Assembly (NCBI GenBank): GCA_903929755.1
Contig: CAIYVZ010000080.1
Location: 1 to 59,998 of the forward strand
Direction: 5' to 3'
Length of the DNA: 59,998 bases
Origin: an uncultured Acidobacteriia bacterium
GTDB taxonomy: Bacteria > Acidobacteriota > Terriglobia > Bryobacterales > Bryobacteraceae
The position numbers and the translations under genes were made by a program. Positions 7,196 to 16,936 of this stretch are shown here, in pieces. The first letter of the stretch is position 1, and each line of letters starts with the position of its first letter. Below the pieces are notes generated by a model. It worked only from the letters and a program-made list of their open reading frames with translations. It was not told the DNA's origin and searched no databases.

Positions 7196-9758
7196 ACAGA
7201 ATTCCCGGCGGCAGGGGTTCTGAAAGAGCACCCAGCGACTCAACTGCCCCCCCCTGTCCACGTTCATCCAGTACCCGCTGCAAGGCCTGAGTCCGAGGTT
7301 CCGGTCGCCCCAACAGGAAACCCTGTACTTCATCGCACCCCGTAGAAGCCAGGGCGTGCAACTGCTCCGCTGTCTCCACACCCTCAACCACCACCCGAAG
7401 GTTCATCCCGTGCGCCATCGCCACAATCGAACGGATCAGTGACGTTCCCGTGGCGCTACTCGCCATCGACTGAACAAACGCCCGGTCAATCTTCAGTCCG
7501 TCAATTGGCATACGATCCAGATACCCCAGCGACGAATACCCCGTTCCGAAATCATCAATCGCAATCCGAATTCCCATCGCCCGAAGCTCGTGCATTTTTC
7601 GCACATTCTCATCCATGTTGCGCAGCAACAGGCTCTCGGTTAGTTCCAGTTCCAGCAATGACGGGGGCAGCCCCGCCTGTGCCAGAGTTCTGCACACTAT
7701 ATCGGCGAAGTCGGTCCTTGCGAACTGGACCGCCGACACGTTCACCGCCACCGGCGTCGCTTGCCCGGCCACTGCATTGCATGCCACTGCAAACTCACAC
7801 GCCATCTGCAGTACCCGGTTCCCGATCGCCACAATCATCCCCGACTCCTCCGCGATGGGAATGAACACAGAGGGCGGCACGACCCCGCGCACCGGATGAA
7901 ACCATCGGCAAAGGGCCTCAAAGCCAACCACTCTCTCCGCCTTCATATCGTACTGGGGCTGAAACCATGCCACAATCTGGTTGCGTTCCAGAGAATGCCG
8001 CAGATCTGTTTCCAGACCCAGGCGCTCCCTCCGCGAATCGTCCATCGCCGAATTGAACACCCTGTAGCCGTTCTTGCCCGAAAGTTTCGCCTCATACATC
8101 GCGGTATCGGCGCACCGAATCAGCACACCAGCCTCTGTCCCGTCCCGGGGACACAAACTTACGCCTATGCTGGCCGTTACAAATACTTCCTGGTCGCCAA
8201 CGCGAAAAGGCTCCGAGAGAAAAGCCAAAAGCTTCTCCGCCGTATCGCAAGCCTCTGTCACACGGGAAGTGCCGTCCGTGATCACAGTAAACTCATCTCC
8301 GCCCACTCTGGCCAGCAAATCTCCCGGATCAAGACACGCCTTCATCCGCTTCGCCACCTCTTGCAGTAATCGGTCGCCGGCGTTGTGGCCACAAGTGTCA
8401 TTGATCAGCTTGAACCCGTCCAGATCGATGTACAGCAGCGCGACGATTCTTTTACCTGGTCGCCACTCGCCCACTGCCTCTGCCACACTGAGTTCGAAAC
8501 TTGCCCGGTTCGGCAACCCGGTGAGCGAATCATGGAAGGCCCGGTGCCGCAATTCCTCGCCCAACTGCTTTCGCGCGGAAACATCTTCACACAAAGCAAT
8601 CGCATTCAGAGGGCGCCCCTCAAGCCGCAAAGCCGACAGACTGATCCGCAACCACACCGGGGCTCCGTCGGCACGCAGATACCGACGTTCCACCATAAAC
8701 GAGTCGGCTCGCCCCGCCGCCAGGTCCGTAACCGACGCCCTCATGTTCTCCGTATGCTCCGGAGCCGCAAAAGCCCACACCAGGCAGCCTTTCAGATCGC
8801 TGGCACCGTACCCTAATATCTGACACAGAGCATGATTCACCGAACAAATTCGGCCATCCGCGTCCAGCAACATCATGCCTGTCGCGGAGTCCAAAAATAC
8901 CCGCCGGAAGCGCGCTTCACTCTCAGCCAGCGCTTCACTCGCGGTTCTCGCATTCGCGAGCGCCCTCGTGACAAAGGCATAGAGCGCTACCAACAGGAGA
9001 AAGGCAGCGGCAAGACCCAGGCCGAAAATGCGCAGGCTGCGGGAAATCTCGGCCTTCTGCGCCTGTATCCGCAGGTCGAGCCTCCCCACTATCTCATCAA
9101 TCAGATCGGTTGGGACGCGATCCTCACCCCGCAGCAACTTGTCAACTTCGCGAAGATTCCGGTATTCGCCCCGCTCGAAAAGGACCAGCCCTTCACGGTA
9201 GTGCCGCCCCAGGCTGCGATGGAGCAGAACGAACCGATCCATCAGATCCCGGTTGTTCGGCCCCATCTCTTCACGCAGCCGAGTCGCAAGAGCCCCGGTA
9301 TTTGCTTCCAGCGCAAAGAAGCTCGCCAGATACTGCTCCCGGTCAATCCGATCCTCCCCCCGAAGCAGGACATTTTTCCACTCCTGAACCTGTTTCTTCA
9401 GCGAGATCTGGATCTCACGGCTCGTTTCCTTCTCCGCTGCCTCGCGCGTGAACAGCTCATCGTACGCGCTCACAATCACAATCACCCGATGCAGCAGAAA
9501 ACCCATCGCCAGCAAGCCCAGCACCCAAGCGGAGGCAAGCAGCAGCCCCAGTCGCGCCCTCGGCTTTGGTAACTCGCGCCCCCAGTCGATAACCGTGGCA
9601 TTCCCGTCGCTGGCTTTCAGCGTATTTTCCCCCACAGTGGTCTTATCGGGTGCAAAACCGTTCCACATGAGGGTAGTGGCCTCAAAATAACCGGAGAGAG
9701 TTTCCAAACCGCTCGCCACCAGCGTGTAACCACGGGTCGGCACCCCGCCGATAGCCAT
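7185..9758 (-). CDS. membrane PAS-GGDEF-EAL cyclic-di-GMP protein
   Basis: An 857-residue signalling protein. Two membrane helices (about 70-93 and 244-265) bracket a helical extracytoplasmic sensor of about 150 residues; then come a PAS domain (about 285-405), a GGDEF domain (intact GGDEF near 485) and an EAL domain. The inhibitory I-site position reads DPGD rather than RxxD, so product feedback is probably lost. The EAL domain keeps FEALCRW, VNVSAVQF, ELTES, DDFGTGYSSL, KIDRAF and EGVET, so phosphodiesterase activity is expected; the cyclase half may be active or regulatory. The N-terminal 60 residues are less well supported, and an ATG at 9668 is an alternative start. Confidence 0.88.
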   Translation of the reverse strand: MAIGGVPTRGYTLVASGLETLSGYFEATTLMWNGFAPDKTTVGENTLKASDGNATVIDWGRELPKPRARLGLLLASAWVLGLLAMGFLLHRVIVIVSAYDELFTREAAEKETSREIQISLKKQVQEWKNVLLRGEDRIDREQYLASFFALEANTGALATRLREEMGPNNRDLMDRFVLLHRSLGRHYREGLVLFERGEYRNLREVDKLLRGEDRVPTDLIDEIVGRLDLRIQAQKAEISRSLRIFGLGLAAAFLLLVALYAFVTRALANARTASEALAESEARFRRVFLDSATGMMLLDADGRICSVNHALCQILGYGASDLKGCLVWAFAAPEHTENMRASVTDLAAGRADSFMVERRYLRADGAPVWLRISLSALRLEGRPLNAIALCEDVSARKQLGEELRHRAFHDSLTGLPNRASFELSVAEAVGEWRPGKRIVALLYIDLDGFKLINDTCGHNAGDRLLQEVAKRMKACLDPGDLLARVGGDEFTVITDGTSRVTEACDTAEKLLAFLSEPFRVGDQEVFVTASIGVSLCPRDGTEAGVLIRCADTAMYEAKLSGKNGYRVFNSAMDDSRRERLGLETDLRHSLERNQIVAWFQPQYDMKAERVVGFEALCRWFHPVRGVVPPSVFIPIAEESGMIVAIGNRVLQMACEFAVACNAVAGQATPVAVNVSAVQFARTDFADIVCRTLAQAGLPPSLLELELTESLLLRNMDENVRKMHELRAMGIRIAIDDFGTGYSSLGYLDRMPIDGLKIDRAFVQSMASSATGTSLIRSIVAMAHGMNLRVVVEGVETAEQLHALASTGCDEVQGFLLGRPEPRTQALQRVLDERGQGGAVESLGALSEPLPPGILFIQ

Positions 9759-10076
9759 AAAGATACCGCCCGACCGCTGGCTTTCACCTCAGCCGTGCAG
9801 AACCGCCATGCGCCAGCATGCGGTTGGACAGTGCGGTGGTGTCGCGTCTTCAACAGTATGTCCATGTGCCGCACCCTCCCAATGAGGCCGCCCTTCGCCC
9901 CGAGTTGTTCACTGCGCTCTACCGTATCCCGACCGTGAGGGGGGCCAGCTCAGTGACCAGCGTCTTCGAGGGAGCTGCCCACCAAAGCTCAGTTTCATCC
10001 CATGATGACACAGTAGAGATAAATCGCTGCATTTATCTTCCGTTTATCCATGTTTTCGTACCCTCGAAAGTTGGTA
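9759..10076. other. divergent intergenic region before the metal efflux operon
   Basis: About 318 bases separate the GGDEF-EAL start from the efflux operon start. No gene was recognised; a short minus-strand frame continuing the GGDEF-EAL N-terminus lacks family features. It must hold promoters for both directions. The only clear structure is the inverted repeat at 10017-10038. Confidence 0.6.
10017..10038. promoter_or_regulatory. 8-bp inverted repeat upstream of the RND efflux operon
   Basis: AGATAAAT and ATTTATCT are exact reverse complements around CGCTGC, about 40 bases before the chosen start of the outer membrane factor. The AT-rich symmetric sequence in a GC-rich region is a good candidate operator for the OmpR-type regulator encoded in the same cluster, or for another metal sensor. 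It does not match the CusR box I know. Confidence 0.45.
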
Positions 10077-11336
10077 ATGGACAAACTGGAACTGCCGCCC
10101 CGAATCAACGCCCTTGCACTGCTTTGTTGCCTTGCCGGTGCTAATGCCCTCCTGCAAGGTCAGGCCGTGGAAACCCTCAGCCTGCCGCAGGCCCTGGAAC
10201 AGGCCGTAACCCATAACCCCCTGCTCGAAGCCGCCGCCAGCAAAACCGTCGGCGCCGAAGGCCTTCGCACACAGGCGGGGCTCAAGCCCAACCTCCGCCT
10301 TACCGTAACCAGCGAAAACCTCCGGGCCTGGGAATTCTCCACCCCCTTCCGCGTCGCTCACGGCACGGACTCCTGGATCTACGGTACCCAAACCGTCGAG
10401 CGCGGAGCCAAACGCCAGAGCCGCATCGCCCTGGCCACCGCCGGGGTTGAACGAACCCAGGCCGAGCAGGAACTCTTTACCGCCCAGCTTCGCGCCCGCG
10501 TCGCCACCGCCTACTGGACGGCCTCCGCCGCCGTCCGCGTCTCCGAACTCTACCGCCAGGATCTCGCCGCGTTCGAGCAGATCGTCGACTACAATCGCCA
10601 GCGTGTAAAGGAGGGAGCCGCCGCCGGAGCCGACCTCCTCCGCGTCGAAATTGAACGTGACCGCCTCGCCGCCACCGGAAAACGCGCCGACCAGGAAGCT
10701 GAAGCCGCCCTCATCAACCTCCTCAAAGAGATGGGCCGCAGCGACTATCCCACCCTCCGCCTGACTGACGCCCTCGACACCCTCCCCACCCCAGAAATCA
10801 TCTCCCCCGACCAGGTCCTCAACTCACGCCCCGAACTTCACGTCGCCCAAACCCTCCAGCACCAGCAGGAAAGAAACGCCGATCTCCAAAAGGCCAACGC
10901 TCTCGCCGATCCCGAATATGGCTTCGGTTACAAACGCACCATCGGCCTCGACGGCCTCTACCTCAGCCTCTCCATCCCCATCCCGGTCCGCAACCGCAAC
11001 CAGGGCAACATCGCAGCCGCCGAAGCCGATATCGTCACCGCCCGCCATCTCTTCCGTGCCGCCCGCCTCCAGATCCTGGCGGAACTCGAAACCGCCCAGC
11101 GCGACTACAAAGCCCGAAAAGCCGCGCTTGAGACCACCCTTGTACCTCTGCGGGCCCGCGCCCACGAAGCCGAACGTATCGCCCTCGGTGCGTATCGCGA
11201 AGGTGGTGTCGAACTGCTGCGCTTTCTCGACGCCGAACGCACCAGCATCGAAACCGATGTCCTCTATTACCGTTCTCTCTCAGAACTACAGCTCAGCGTC
11301 GTCAATCTGAAACTTGCACAAGGACAGCAACTGTGA
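10077..11336 (+). CDS. czcC: TolC-family outer membrane factor of metal RND efflux
   Basis: About 419 residues. The outer membrane channel of a tripartite cation pump. A signal peptide (INALALLCCLAGANALLQGQ) is followed by two long alpha-helical repeats typical of TolC/CzcC, such as SLPQALEQAVTHNPLLEAA at the start and YREGGVELLRFLDAERTSIE near the end. I prefer the ATG at 10077 (MDKLELPP) over 10050 because the signal peptide then has normal length. Its TGA overlaps the GTG start of the adaptor (GTGA), so the two are translationally coupled. It is the first gene of a pump operon with its own two-component system. Confidence 0.88.
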   Translation: MDKLELPPRINALALLCCLAGANALLQGQAVETLSLPQALEQAVTHNPLLEAAASKTVGAEGLRTQAGLKPNLRLTVTSENLRAWEFSTPFRVAHGTDSWIYGTQTVERGAKRQSRIALATAGVERTQAEQELFTAQLRARVATAYWTASAAVRVSELYRQDLAAFEQIVDYNRQRVKEGAAAGADLLRVEIERDRLAATGKRADQEAEAALINLLKEMGRSDYPTLRLTDALDTLPTPEIISPDQVLNSRPELHVAQTLQHQQERNADLQKANALADPEYGFGYKRTIGLDGLYLSLSIPIPVRNRNQGNIAAAEADIVTARHLFRAARLQILAELETAQRDYKARKAALETTLVPLRARAHEAERIALGAYREGGVELLRFLDAERTSIETDVLYYRSLSELQLSVVNLKLAQGQQL

Positions 11337-12556
11337 AACCCCTGCCAAAAACTCTCGCCCTCCTCCTCGGTCTCACGCTCCTCGTCGCCCTCGCCGGTTG
11401 CAAGAACGGTCCGCAAACCATCTCCGCCGCGGCCCTGCCCACAACCGAAGGCCCCGCCCAGAAACCAGGCAAGCTGACCCAAATATCGCTCTCTGAAGCC
11501 GCCCAAACAAATGCCGGCATCCAGGTGGAAACGGGCTCGTCAACCGGACTGGGCCAGACCCTCGAAGCCAACGGCATGGTCACCGCCAATGGCGACCGAA
11601 CCTGGCACGTCGGTGCCTTCGTCCCGGGCCGCATCGCCGAAGTTTTCGTCAACCTCGGCGATCACGTCAACGCCGGAGATGTCCTCGCGCGCCTCCACAC
11701 CCACGAAATACACGACACCCGTGCCATGTATTTCCAGGCCCGTGAGGCCCTTCGCCAGGCCGAGGCTCGCATGGCCTTCGCCGAACGCGCACGTGACCGG
11801 GCCCGCCGCCTGCTTGTCCTTCAGGCCATCTCCCAGGAACAGACCGATCAGGCCGAAACCGAATGGAAGAGCACCGTCGCGGCCACCGAATCGGCGAAGG
11901 CCGGGGTAACCAGGGAGCGGACGCACCTCGAAGAAGTCCTCGAAATCCCCTTCGACGCCGCCGGCAACCCGGAGGACGTCGAGACCATCAAGATAAAGTC
12001 ACCCGTCACAGGCGTCGTCATTGAGCGCAAAGCAACCGCCGGCTCCGTCGTGAATTCCGGTGATCCCCTCCTCACCGTTTCCGACACTACTTCCGTCTGG
12101 GTCATCGTCAACGTCAACGAAAGTGATCTCGCCGCCGTCCGGCCCGGCCTCAGCGCCGCCGTCCGGGTCAAAGCCTGGCCTGACCGCGAATTCTCCGGCC
12201 GTATCCAGCGTCTCGGCGAGAGTCTCGACCCCACCACCCGAACCCTCCAGGTCCGCGTCCTTGTCCCCAATCCCGGTGGCCTCCTGAAACCTGAAATGTT
12301 CGCGTCCGTCACCCTCGCGCGCCCCGCCGCCCGCACCGCCATCACCGTCCCCAGAAGCGCCGTGCAGGATCTGAGGGGCAAACCCGTCGTCTTTCAGCAG
12401 CTCACCGCCACCGTCTTTCAGCCCGTCCCCGTCGTCCTCGGCACCAGCCTCGGAGATCGGGTCGAAATCACCCAGGGCCTCCAGGCCGCGGCCAGAATCG
12501 TCGTCGCCGGAAGCTTCGCCCTGAAAAGTGAAATGCTCAGGGGCTCGGGGGAATAG
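11333..12556 (+). CDS. czcB: RND efflux periplasmic adaptor (CzcB-like), lipoprotein
   Basis: A 407-residue membrane fusion protein joining the inner membrane pump to the outer membrane channel. The start is GTG, with a lipoprotein signal ending in LAGC (Cys about residue 23), so it is lipid-anchored in the periplasm. In order: a lipoyl half (FVPGRIAEVFVNLGDHVNAG), a helical hairpin (AMYFQAREALRQAEARM), the second lipoyl half (IKSPVTGVVIERKATAGSVV), a beta-barrel (VWVIVNVNESDLAAV) and a membrane-proximal domain (VPRSAVQDLRGK). There is no His-rich or Met-rich N-terminal metal segment. The pump gene starts 1 base after its stop. Confidence 0.88.
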   Translation: MKPLPKTLALLLGLTLLVALAGCKNGPQTISAAALPTTEGPAQKPGKLTQISLSEAAQTNAGIQVETGSSTGLGQTLEANGMVTANGDRTWHVGAFVPGRIAEVFVNLGDHVNAGDVLARLHTHEIHDTRAMYFQAREALRQAEARMAFAERARDRARRLLVLQAISQEQTDQAETEWKSTVAATESAKAGVTRERTHLEEVLEIPFDAAGNPEDVETIKIKSPVTGVVIERKATAGSVVNSGDPLLTVSDTTSVWVIVNVNESDLAAVRPGLSAAVRVKAWPDREFSGRIQRLGESLDPTTRTLQVRVLVPNPGGLLKPEMFASVTLARPAARTAITVPRSAVQDLRGKPVVFQQLTATVFQPVPVVLGTSLGDRVEITQGLQAAARIVVAGSFALKSEMLRGSGE

Positions 12557-12557
12557 G

Positions 12558-15500
12558 GTGCTCAAACGCCTCGTCGAAGCCGCCCTGAATAACTGCTGGA
12601 CCGTCGTGTTCCTCACCGGAATTTTCATTGCCGGGGGAACCTGGGTGGCCCTCAATATTCCCGTTGAGGCGTTCCCCGATCTCACTAACAACCAGGTCGT
12701 CATCACCACCGAATGCCCCGCCATGCCCCCCCAGGAAGTGGACCGCCTCGTCACCTTCCCCCTCGAAGGCGCCCTCATGGGCCTGCCCAAGACCCAGGCC
12801 GTCCGCTCTACCTCCAAGCTCGGCCTCTCCATGATCACCGTTGTCTTTGAAGACGGCGTCGATACCTACTTCGCCCGCCAAATCGTCAATGAACGCATCC
12901 AGCAGGCCCTCGGTCGCCTGCCCGCCGGCCTCCATCCCATGCTCGGCCCCGTCGCCACTGCCTTTGGCGAGGTCTATCAATACACCATCGAAGGCCCCCT
13001 GCCCCTCATGGAACGCAAGTCCCTCCAGGACTGGCAGGTCCGCTATGACCTCCGCACCGTCCTCGGCATCAGTGAAATCAACAGCTGGGGCGGTGAAACC
13101 CAGCAGTTCCAGGTCGAGGTGGATCCCAACGCCCTCCAGCGCTACGGCATAACCATGCACGATGTCATGGTCCGCATTCAGGAGAACAACTCGAACTTCG
13201 GCGGAGGCTTCATCAATGCCGGCTCCGAACAGGTCACCATGCTCGGCGCCGGCCGCGCCTCCGGAATTGCCGATCTCGGCCAGGTTGTCCTCCTCTCCGA
13301 CGCCGGCACCCCCGTCTACATCCGCGATGTCGCCCGCATCACCGCAGCCCCCCTGCCCCGCCAGGGTGCCGTCCTGCGCGACGGAAAGGGCGAAACCGTC
13401 TCCGGCATGGTCATCCAGCAGAAGGGTGAAAACGCTCTCCGTGTCATCGCCCGCGTCAAGGCCGCCATCGCTGCCATGCACCTCCCCACAGGCACCAAAA
13501 TCGTGCCTTTCTATGACCAGTCCGAAGTCATCGACGGCACCATCCACACCGTCCGCACGAACCTCCTCGAAGCGGGCGTCCTCGTTATGGCCGTTCTGTT
13601 TCTCTTCCTCGGCAACATGCGGGCCGCCATCATCGTTGTCCTGGTCATCCCGTTGTCAATGCTGTTTGGCTTTATTGGCATGGCGACTTTCGGTATCTCC
13701 GCCAACCTCATGAGTTTGGGGGCCGTCGATTTCGGCATGATCGTGGACGGAGCCGTGGTGATGATGGAAAACTCTGTGCGCCGGCTCTCGGAGGATGGCG
13801 GCGCGCACCCGCGAAGAACCATTGCAGAAGCATCCCACGAAGTTACGCGGCCAATCGTCTTCGGAGTTGCCATCATCATCGCGGTGTATCTTCCCATTTT
13901 CTTTCTGGAAGATCTGGAAGGCCGCATGTTTCGCCCCATGGCCGTCACCGTCTGCTCCGCCCTCCTCGGCTCCCTGCTGCTCTCCCTTACCGTTGTCCCG
14001 GCGCTCGGCAGTCTGGCTCTCCGACACCCCAAAGAGGCCCACCCACGCTGGTATGAGCTGCTCCTCAATACCTATCGCAAAACCCTCGAATACACGTTGC
14101 ACCACAGGAAGCTCGCCCTCGCCATTTCCTGCTGCGTCGTGGTCGGCGGCTTAAGTTCCCTCCGCTACATTGGCACCGAATTCATGCCGAAGCTCGACGA
14201 AGGCTCGCTCCTCGTCACCACCAAAAAATTGCCCGGCATCTCCCTGCCGGAATCGGTCGGCATCAGCCGCAAAGTGGAACAGATCCTGATGAACTTCCCC
14301 GAAGTCACGGGCGTCACCACCAAACTAGGCCGTCCCGACCTGGCCACCGAGGCCATGGGCGTCTACGAATCGGACACCTACGTCGGCCTCAAGCCCAAAG
14401 AAGAATGGAAGACCGCCTCTTCCCGCGAAGGTCTCGTCTCCGCCATCGCCGCCAAACTCGAAACCATCCCCGGCGTCAGCTACAACTTCACCCAGCCCAT
14501 GGCCATGCGCGTCGATGAAGTCGTCTCCGGCATCAAGGCCGATGTCGCCGTCAAGATTTTCGGCGAAGATCCCGCCGTCCTCGAACAGCTCGCCGCCAAA
14601 GCCTTTAAGGTCCTGCAGGCGACCCGCGGCGCGGCCGACGTCCAGTCGGAAATCATTTCCGGCGTCGGCGAACTTCATATTGATGTCGACCGCGCCGCCC
14701 TCGCCCGCTACGGACTCAACGTTTCCACCGTCCGCGAACTGGTCGATTCCGCCTCCGGTGGCCTCACCGTCTCTGAACTCGTTCAGAACGAACGCCGCTT
14801 CCCCATCACGCTCCGCCTCCCCGCCGTCTGGCGCAGCGATATCTCGCAAATTGCCGCACTTCCCCTCAAAGCCCCCTCCGGCGAGCTCATCCGCCTCAAC
14901 CAGGTCGCCAACGTCCAAATGAGTCGCGGCCCCGAAATGGTCTCCCGCGAACACGCCCGCCGCCGCATCGTTATCCAGTCCAACGTCCGCGGCACCGACC
15001 TCGGCAGCTTTGTCGCCTCCGCCCAAAAAGAAATGGAGCGCAGTCTCCAAATCCCCGCCGGTTACTCGCTCAGCTGGGGTGGCCAATTTGAAAATCAGGC
15101 TCGCGCCACCCAGCGCCTCATGCTGGTTCTCCCCCTTTCGCTCGCCATCATCTTCGCGCTCCTCTTCATCACCTTCGGCTCTGTCGGCGAAAGCATCCTT
15201 ATCCTGTGCGCCGTCCCCTTCGCCCTCGTCGGAGGCATCGCCGCGCTCTGGGTCACCGGCCTGAACCTCAATCTTTCGGCCTCCGTCGGCTTCATCGCAC
15301 TCTTCGGTGTGGCCGTCCTCAACGGCATCGTCATGGTCAGTTACATCAACCAGCTCCGCGCCGGCGGGGCCCCCGTGGAACTCGCAATCCGTCGCGGCGC
15401 CGCCATGAGACTGCGCCCGGTCCTGATGACCGCGCTCGTCGCCAGCCTTGGCTTTGTACCCATGGCCTTTTCTCACTCCCAGGGGGCGGAGGTACAGCGC

Positions 15501-15680
15501 CCCCTCGCAACCGTCGTCATCGGTGGCCTCATCACAGCCACCATGCTGACCCTTTATCTAATCCCCGCGGCCTATCCCTGGTTCTGCCGGAAGCACATTC
15601 CTGGCTCCGAGGAAACGGACGCCATCGCAAAGGTGAACGCACATGTACACTCGCCTGACCACGCTCTTGAAACCACTTAG
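12558..15680 (+). CDS. czcA: CzcA-type heavy-metal RND efflux pump
   Basis: A proton-driven inner membrane cation exporter of about 1040 residues with twelve expected membrane helices and two large periplasmic loops. The helix 4 signature VDFGMIVDGAVVMMEN (about residues 390-405) has the D-F-G-x-x-V-D-G-A-V-V pattern of divalent-cation pumps such as CzcA, CnrA and NccA, and differs from the monovalent CusA type (GAMVDAAIVMIEN). I therefore favour Co, Zn, Cd or Ni over Cu or Ag; that is inference. Other marks are IPVEAFPDLTNNQV near the N-terminus and GVAVLNGIVMVSYINQL near the C-terminus. A GTG start at 12558, one base after the adaptor stop, gives the normal N-terminus; an ATG 10 codons upstream overlaps the adaptor. 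Confidence 0.9.
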   Translation: MLKRLVEAALNNCWTVVFLTGIFIAGGTWVALNIPVEAFPDLTNNQVVITTECPAMPPQEVDRLVTFPLEGALMGLPKTQAVRSTSKLGLSMITVVFEDGVDTYFARQIVNERIQQALGRLPAGLHPMLGPVATAFGEVYQYTIEGPLPLMERKSLQDWQVRYDLRTVLGISEINSWGGETQQFQVEVDPNALQRYGITMHDVMVRIQENNSNFGGGFINAGSEQVTMLGAGRASGIADLGQVVLLSDAGTPVYIRDVARITAAPLPRQGAVLRDGKGETVSGMVIQQKGENALRVIARVKAAIAAMHLPTGTKIVPFYDQSEVIDGTIHTVRTNLLEAGVLVMAVLFLFLGNMRAAIIVVLVIPLSMLFGFIGMATFGISANLMSLGAVDFGMIVDGAVVMMENSVRRLSEDGGAHPRRTIAEASHEVTRPIVFGVAIIIAVYLPIFFLEDLEGRMFRPMAVTVCSALLGSLLLSLTVVPALGSLALRHPKEAHPRWYELLLNTYRKTLEYTLHHRKLALAISCCVVVGGLSSLRYIGTEFMPKLDEGSLLVTTKKLPGISLPESVGISRKVEQILMNFPEVTGVTTKLGRPDLATEAMGVYESDTYVGLKPKEEWKTASSREGLVSAIAAKLETIPGVSYNFTQPMAMRVDEVVSGIKADVAVKIFGEDPAVLEQLAAKAFKVLQATRGAADVQSEIISGVGELHIDVDRAALARYGLNVSTVRELVDSASGGLTVSELVQNERRFPITLRLPAVWRSDISQIAALPLKAPSGELIRLNQVANVQMSRGPEMVSREHARRRIVIQSNVRGTDLGSFVASAQKEMERSLQIPAGYSLSWGGQFENQARATQRLMLVLPLSLAIIFALLFITFGSVGESILILCAVPFALVGGIAALWVTGLNLNLSASVGFIALFGVAVLNGIVMVSYINQLRAGGAPVELAIRRGAAMRLRPVLMTALVASLGFVPMAFSHSQGAEVQRPLATVVIGGLITATMLTLYLIPAAYPWFCRKHIPGSEETDAIAKVNAHVHSPDHALETT

Positions 15681-16119
15681 TTTCGCGCTCATCATGCTGA
15701 CAGCCTCCCTGCTGCAGGCCAAGTCAGTTCCCGATGTTGACTTGCTCGACGCGAAAGGTGCCCGCGTCGCCCAGGCCAGTCTCCGCCAGAAAAAGGGAGA
15801 GTGTCACATCCAGCTTCGCTCCGGCAAACTGCGCGCCGGCCGTTACCGCGTTCGCCTCACCCATGCAAAATGCGCAGGCCCCGAATGCGCCCCCCAAATC
15901 GTCGCCGAAACCACCCCGTTTGAGGTTCTGGGCGACGGAACCCTCTCCGCCTGGGTCCACCTCCCCGGAGTGAAGAACTCCGGCGGTCTCGAAGTGCTCT
16001 TGCGAAAGGGCCGCCTCGTACTGGAAACCCTCCCCGCCGATAAAGAAGTCCCATCCGCCTGCGGTCGCGTCGAGCGCTGGTTTTCGGCCTTCCGCGACAG
16101 CCGCCGCGGCGACCCGTAG
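15643..16119 (+). CDS. small secreted protein of unknown function in the efflux operon
   Basis: A 158-residue protein with a signal peptide (FALIMLTASLLQAKS) and a beta-rich mature part. It has four Cys residues (CHIQL, AKCAGPEC, SACGRV), two of them in the C-x4-C segment of AKCAGPECAP. The GVKNSGGLEVLLRKGRLVLET segment suggests an immunoglobulin-like or CHRD-like sandwich, but I do not recognise a family. Its start lies inside the pump gene (38-base overlap), so it is coupled to the pump. Position between pump and regulator suggests a periplasmic accessory such as a metal-binding or sensing protein; nothing in the sequence proves this. Confidence 0.7.
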   Translation: MYTRLTTLLKPLSFALIMLTASLLQAKSVPDVDLLDAKGARVAQASLRQKKGECHIQLRSGKLRAGRYRVRLTHAKCAGPECAPQIVAETTPFEVLGDGTLSAWVHLPGVKNSGGLEVLLRKGRLVLETLPADKEVPSACGRVERWFSAFRDSRRGDP

Positions 16120-16240
16120 CGCCAAATGCCCTGCCATCCATGAAGACACCGCATGGTCCCTTTCTTTCGCCGCGCGCGGCACTTTTACCACCGGCTACTG
16201 GCGCTGCAACTCTCAAAAGAAAGATAATGGAACCGTTACA

Positions 16241-16936
16241 ATGCGAATCCTGTTGGTGGAAGACGAGCCCGATGCTGCGGCGATTCTCGCAAAGGGTCTC
16301 CGCGAGAACACCTTTGCCGTCGATGTCGTCCACGACGGACACGCTGCCATGGAGCGCCTGTGCTGCAATACCTACGATCTCGTATTGCTCGACGTCCTGT
16401 TGCCCCGAATGTCCGGGTACAAGGTCTGCACGGCCATGCGAAAGCAGGGGATTACTTGCCCCGTGCTGATGCTCACCGCCCTCGACGCAGTCTCCAGCCG
16501 CATTGAAGGCCTCGACTCCGGTGCCGACGACTATCTCTGCAAACCCTTCGATCTCGGCGAACTCCTCGCCCGCATGCGAGCTCTCCTGCGGCGACGCCCG
16601 GCCCTGCTCGACCCTCTCCTCCAGCTCGACAACCTCGTCCTCGACACCAGCCGCCACCAGGCGCGCCGCGCCAACGAACTGATCGATCTCACCGCCCGCG
16701 AGTACGCCCTCCTCGAATACCTCATGATGAACCCTCGCAAAGTCATCGGGCGCGCTGAGATCTCCGAGCACGTCTGGGATGAAACTTACGACCCCTGTTC
16801 AAATCTCATCGAAGTCTACATCCAGCGGCTCCGGCGTAAAATCGATCAGCAACACAAAACCAAACTCATCCACACCCGCCGCGGCGAAGGCTATCTTCTG
16901 ACGGATGAATTCGACTCAGGCTCACCCGATGACTAA
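16241..16936 (+). CDS. OmpR-family response regulator of the metal efflux cluster
   Basis: A 231-residue two-component regulator. The receiver domain (MRILLVEDEPDAAAIL; acidic pocket E9-D10, phospho-acceptor Asp about 51 in LLDVLLPRMSG, Lys in DYLCKPFDLGE) is followed by a winged-helix DNA-binding domain (LDTSRHQARRANELIDLTAR, then IEVYIQRLRRKID). It resembles CzcR/CusR regulators that turn on metal pumps. It lies 121 bases after the small secreted gene, and its last codons overlap the start of the kinase. The candidate operator at 10017-10038 could be its target. Confidence 0.9.
   Translation: MRILLVEDEPDAAAILAKGLRENTFAVDVVHDGHAAMERLCCNTYDLVLLDVLLPRMSGYKVCTAMRKQGITCPVLMLTALDAVSSRIEGLDSGADDYLCKPFDLGELLARMRALLRRRPALLDPLLQLDNLVLDTSRHQARRANELIDLTAREYALLEYLMMNPRKVIGRAEISEHVWDETYDPCSNLIEVYIQRLRRKIDQQHKTKLIHTRRGEGYLLTDEFDSGSPDD

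Noticed and set aside
12558-15680. Copper/silver (CusA) assignment of the RND pump
   Set aside because: The helix 4 motif is DFGMIVDGAVV, the divalent-cation type, not GAMVDAAIVMIEN of CusA.
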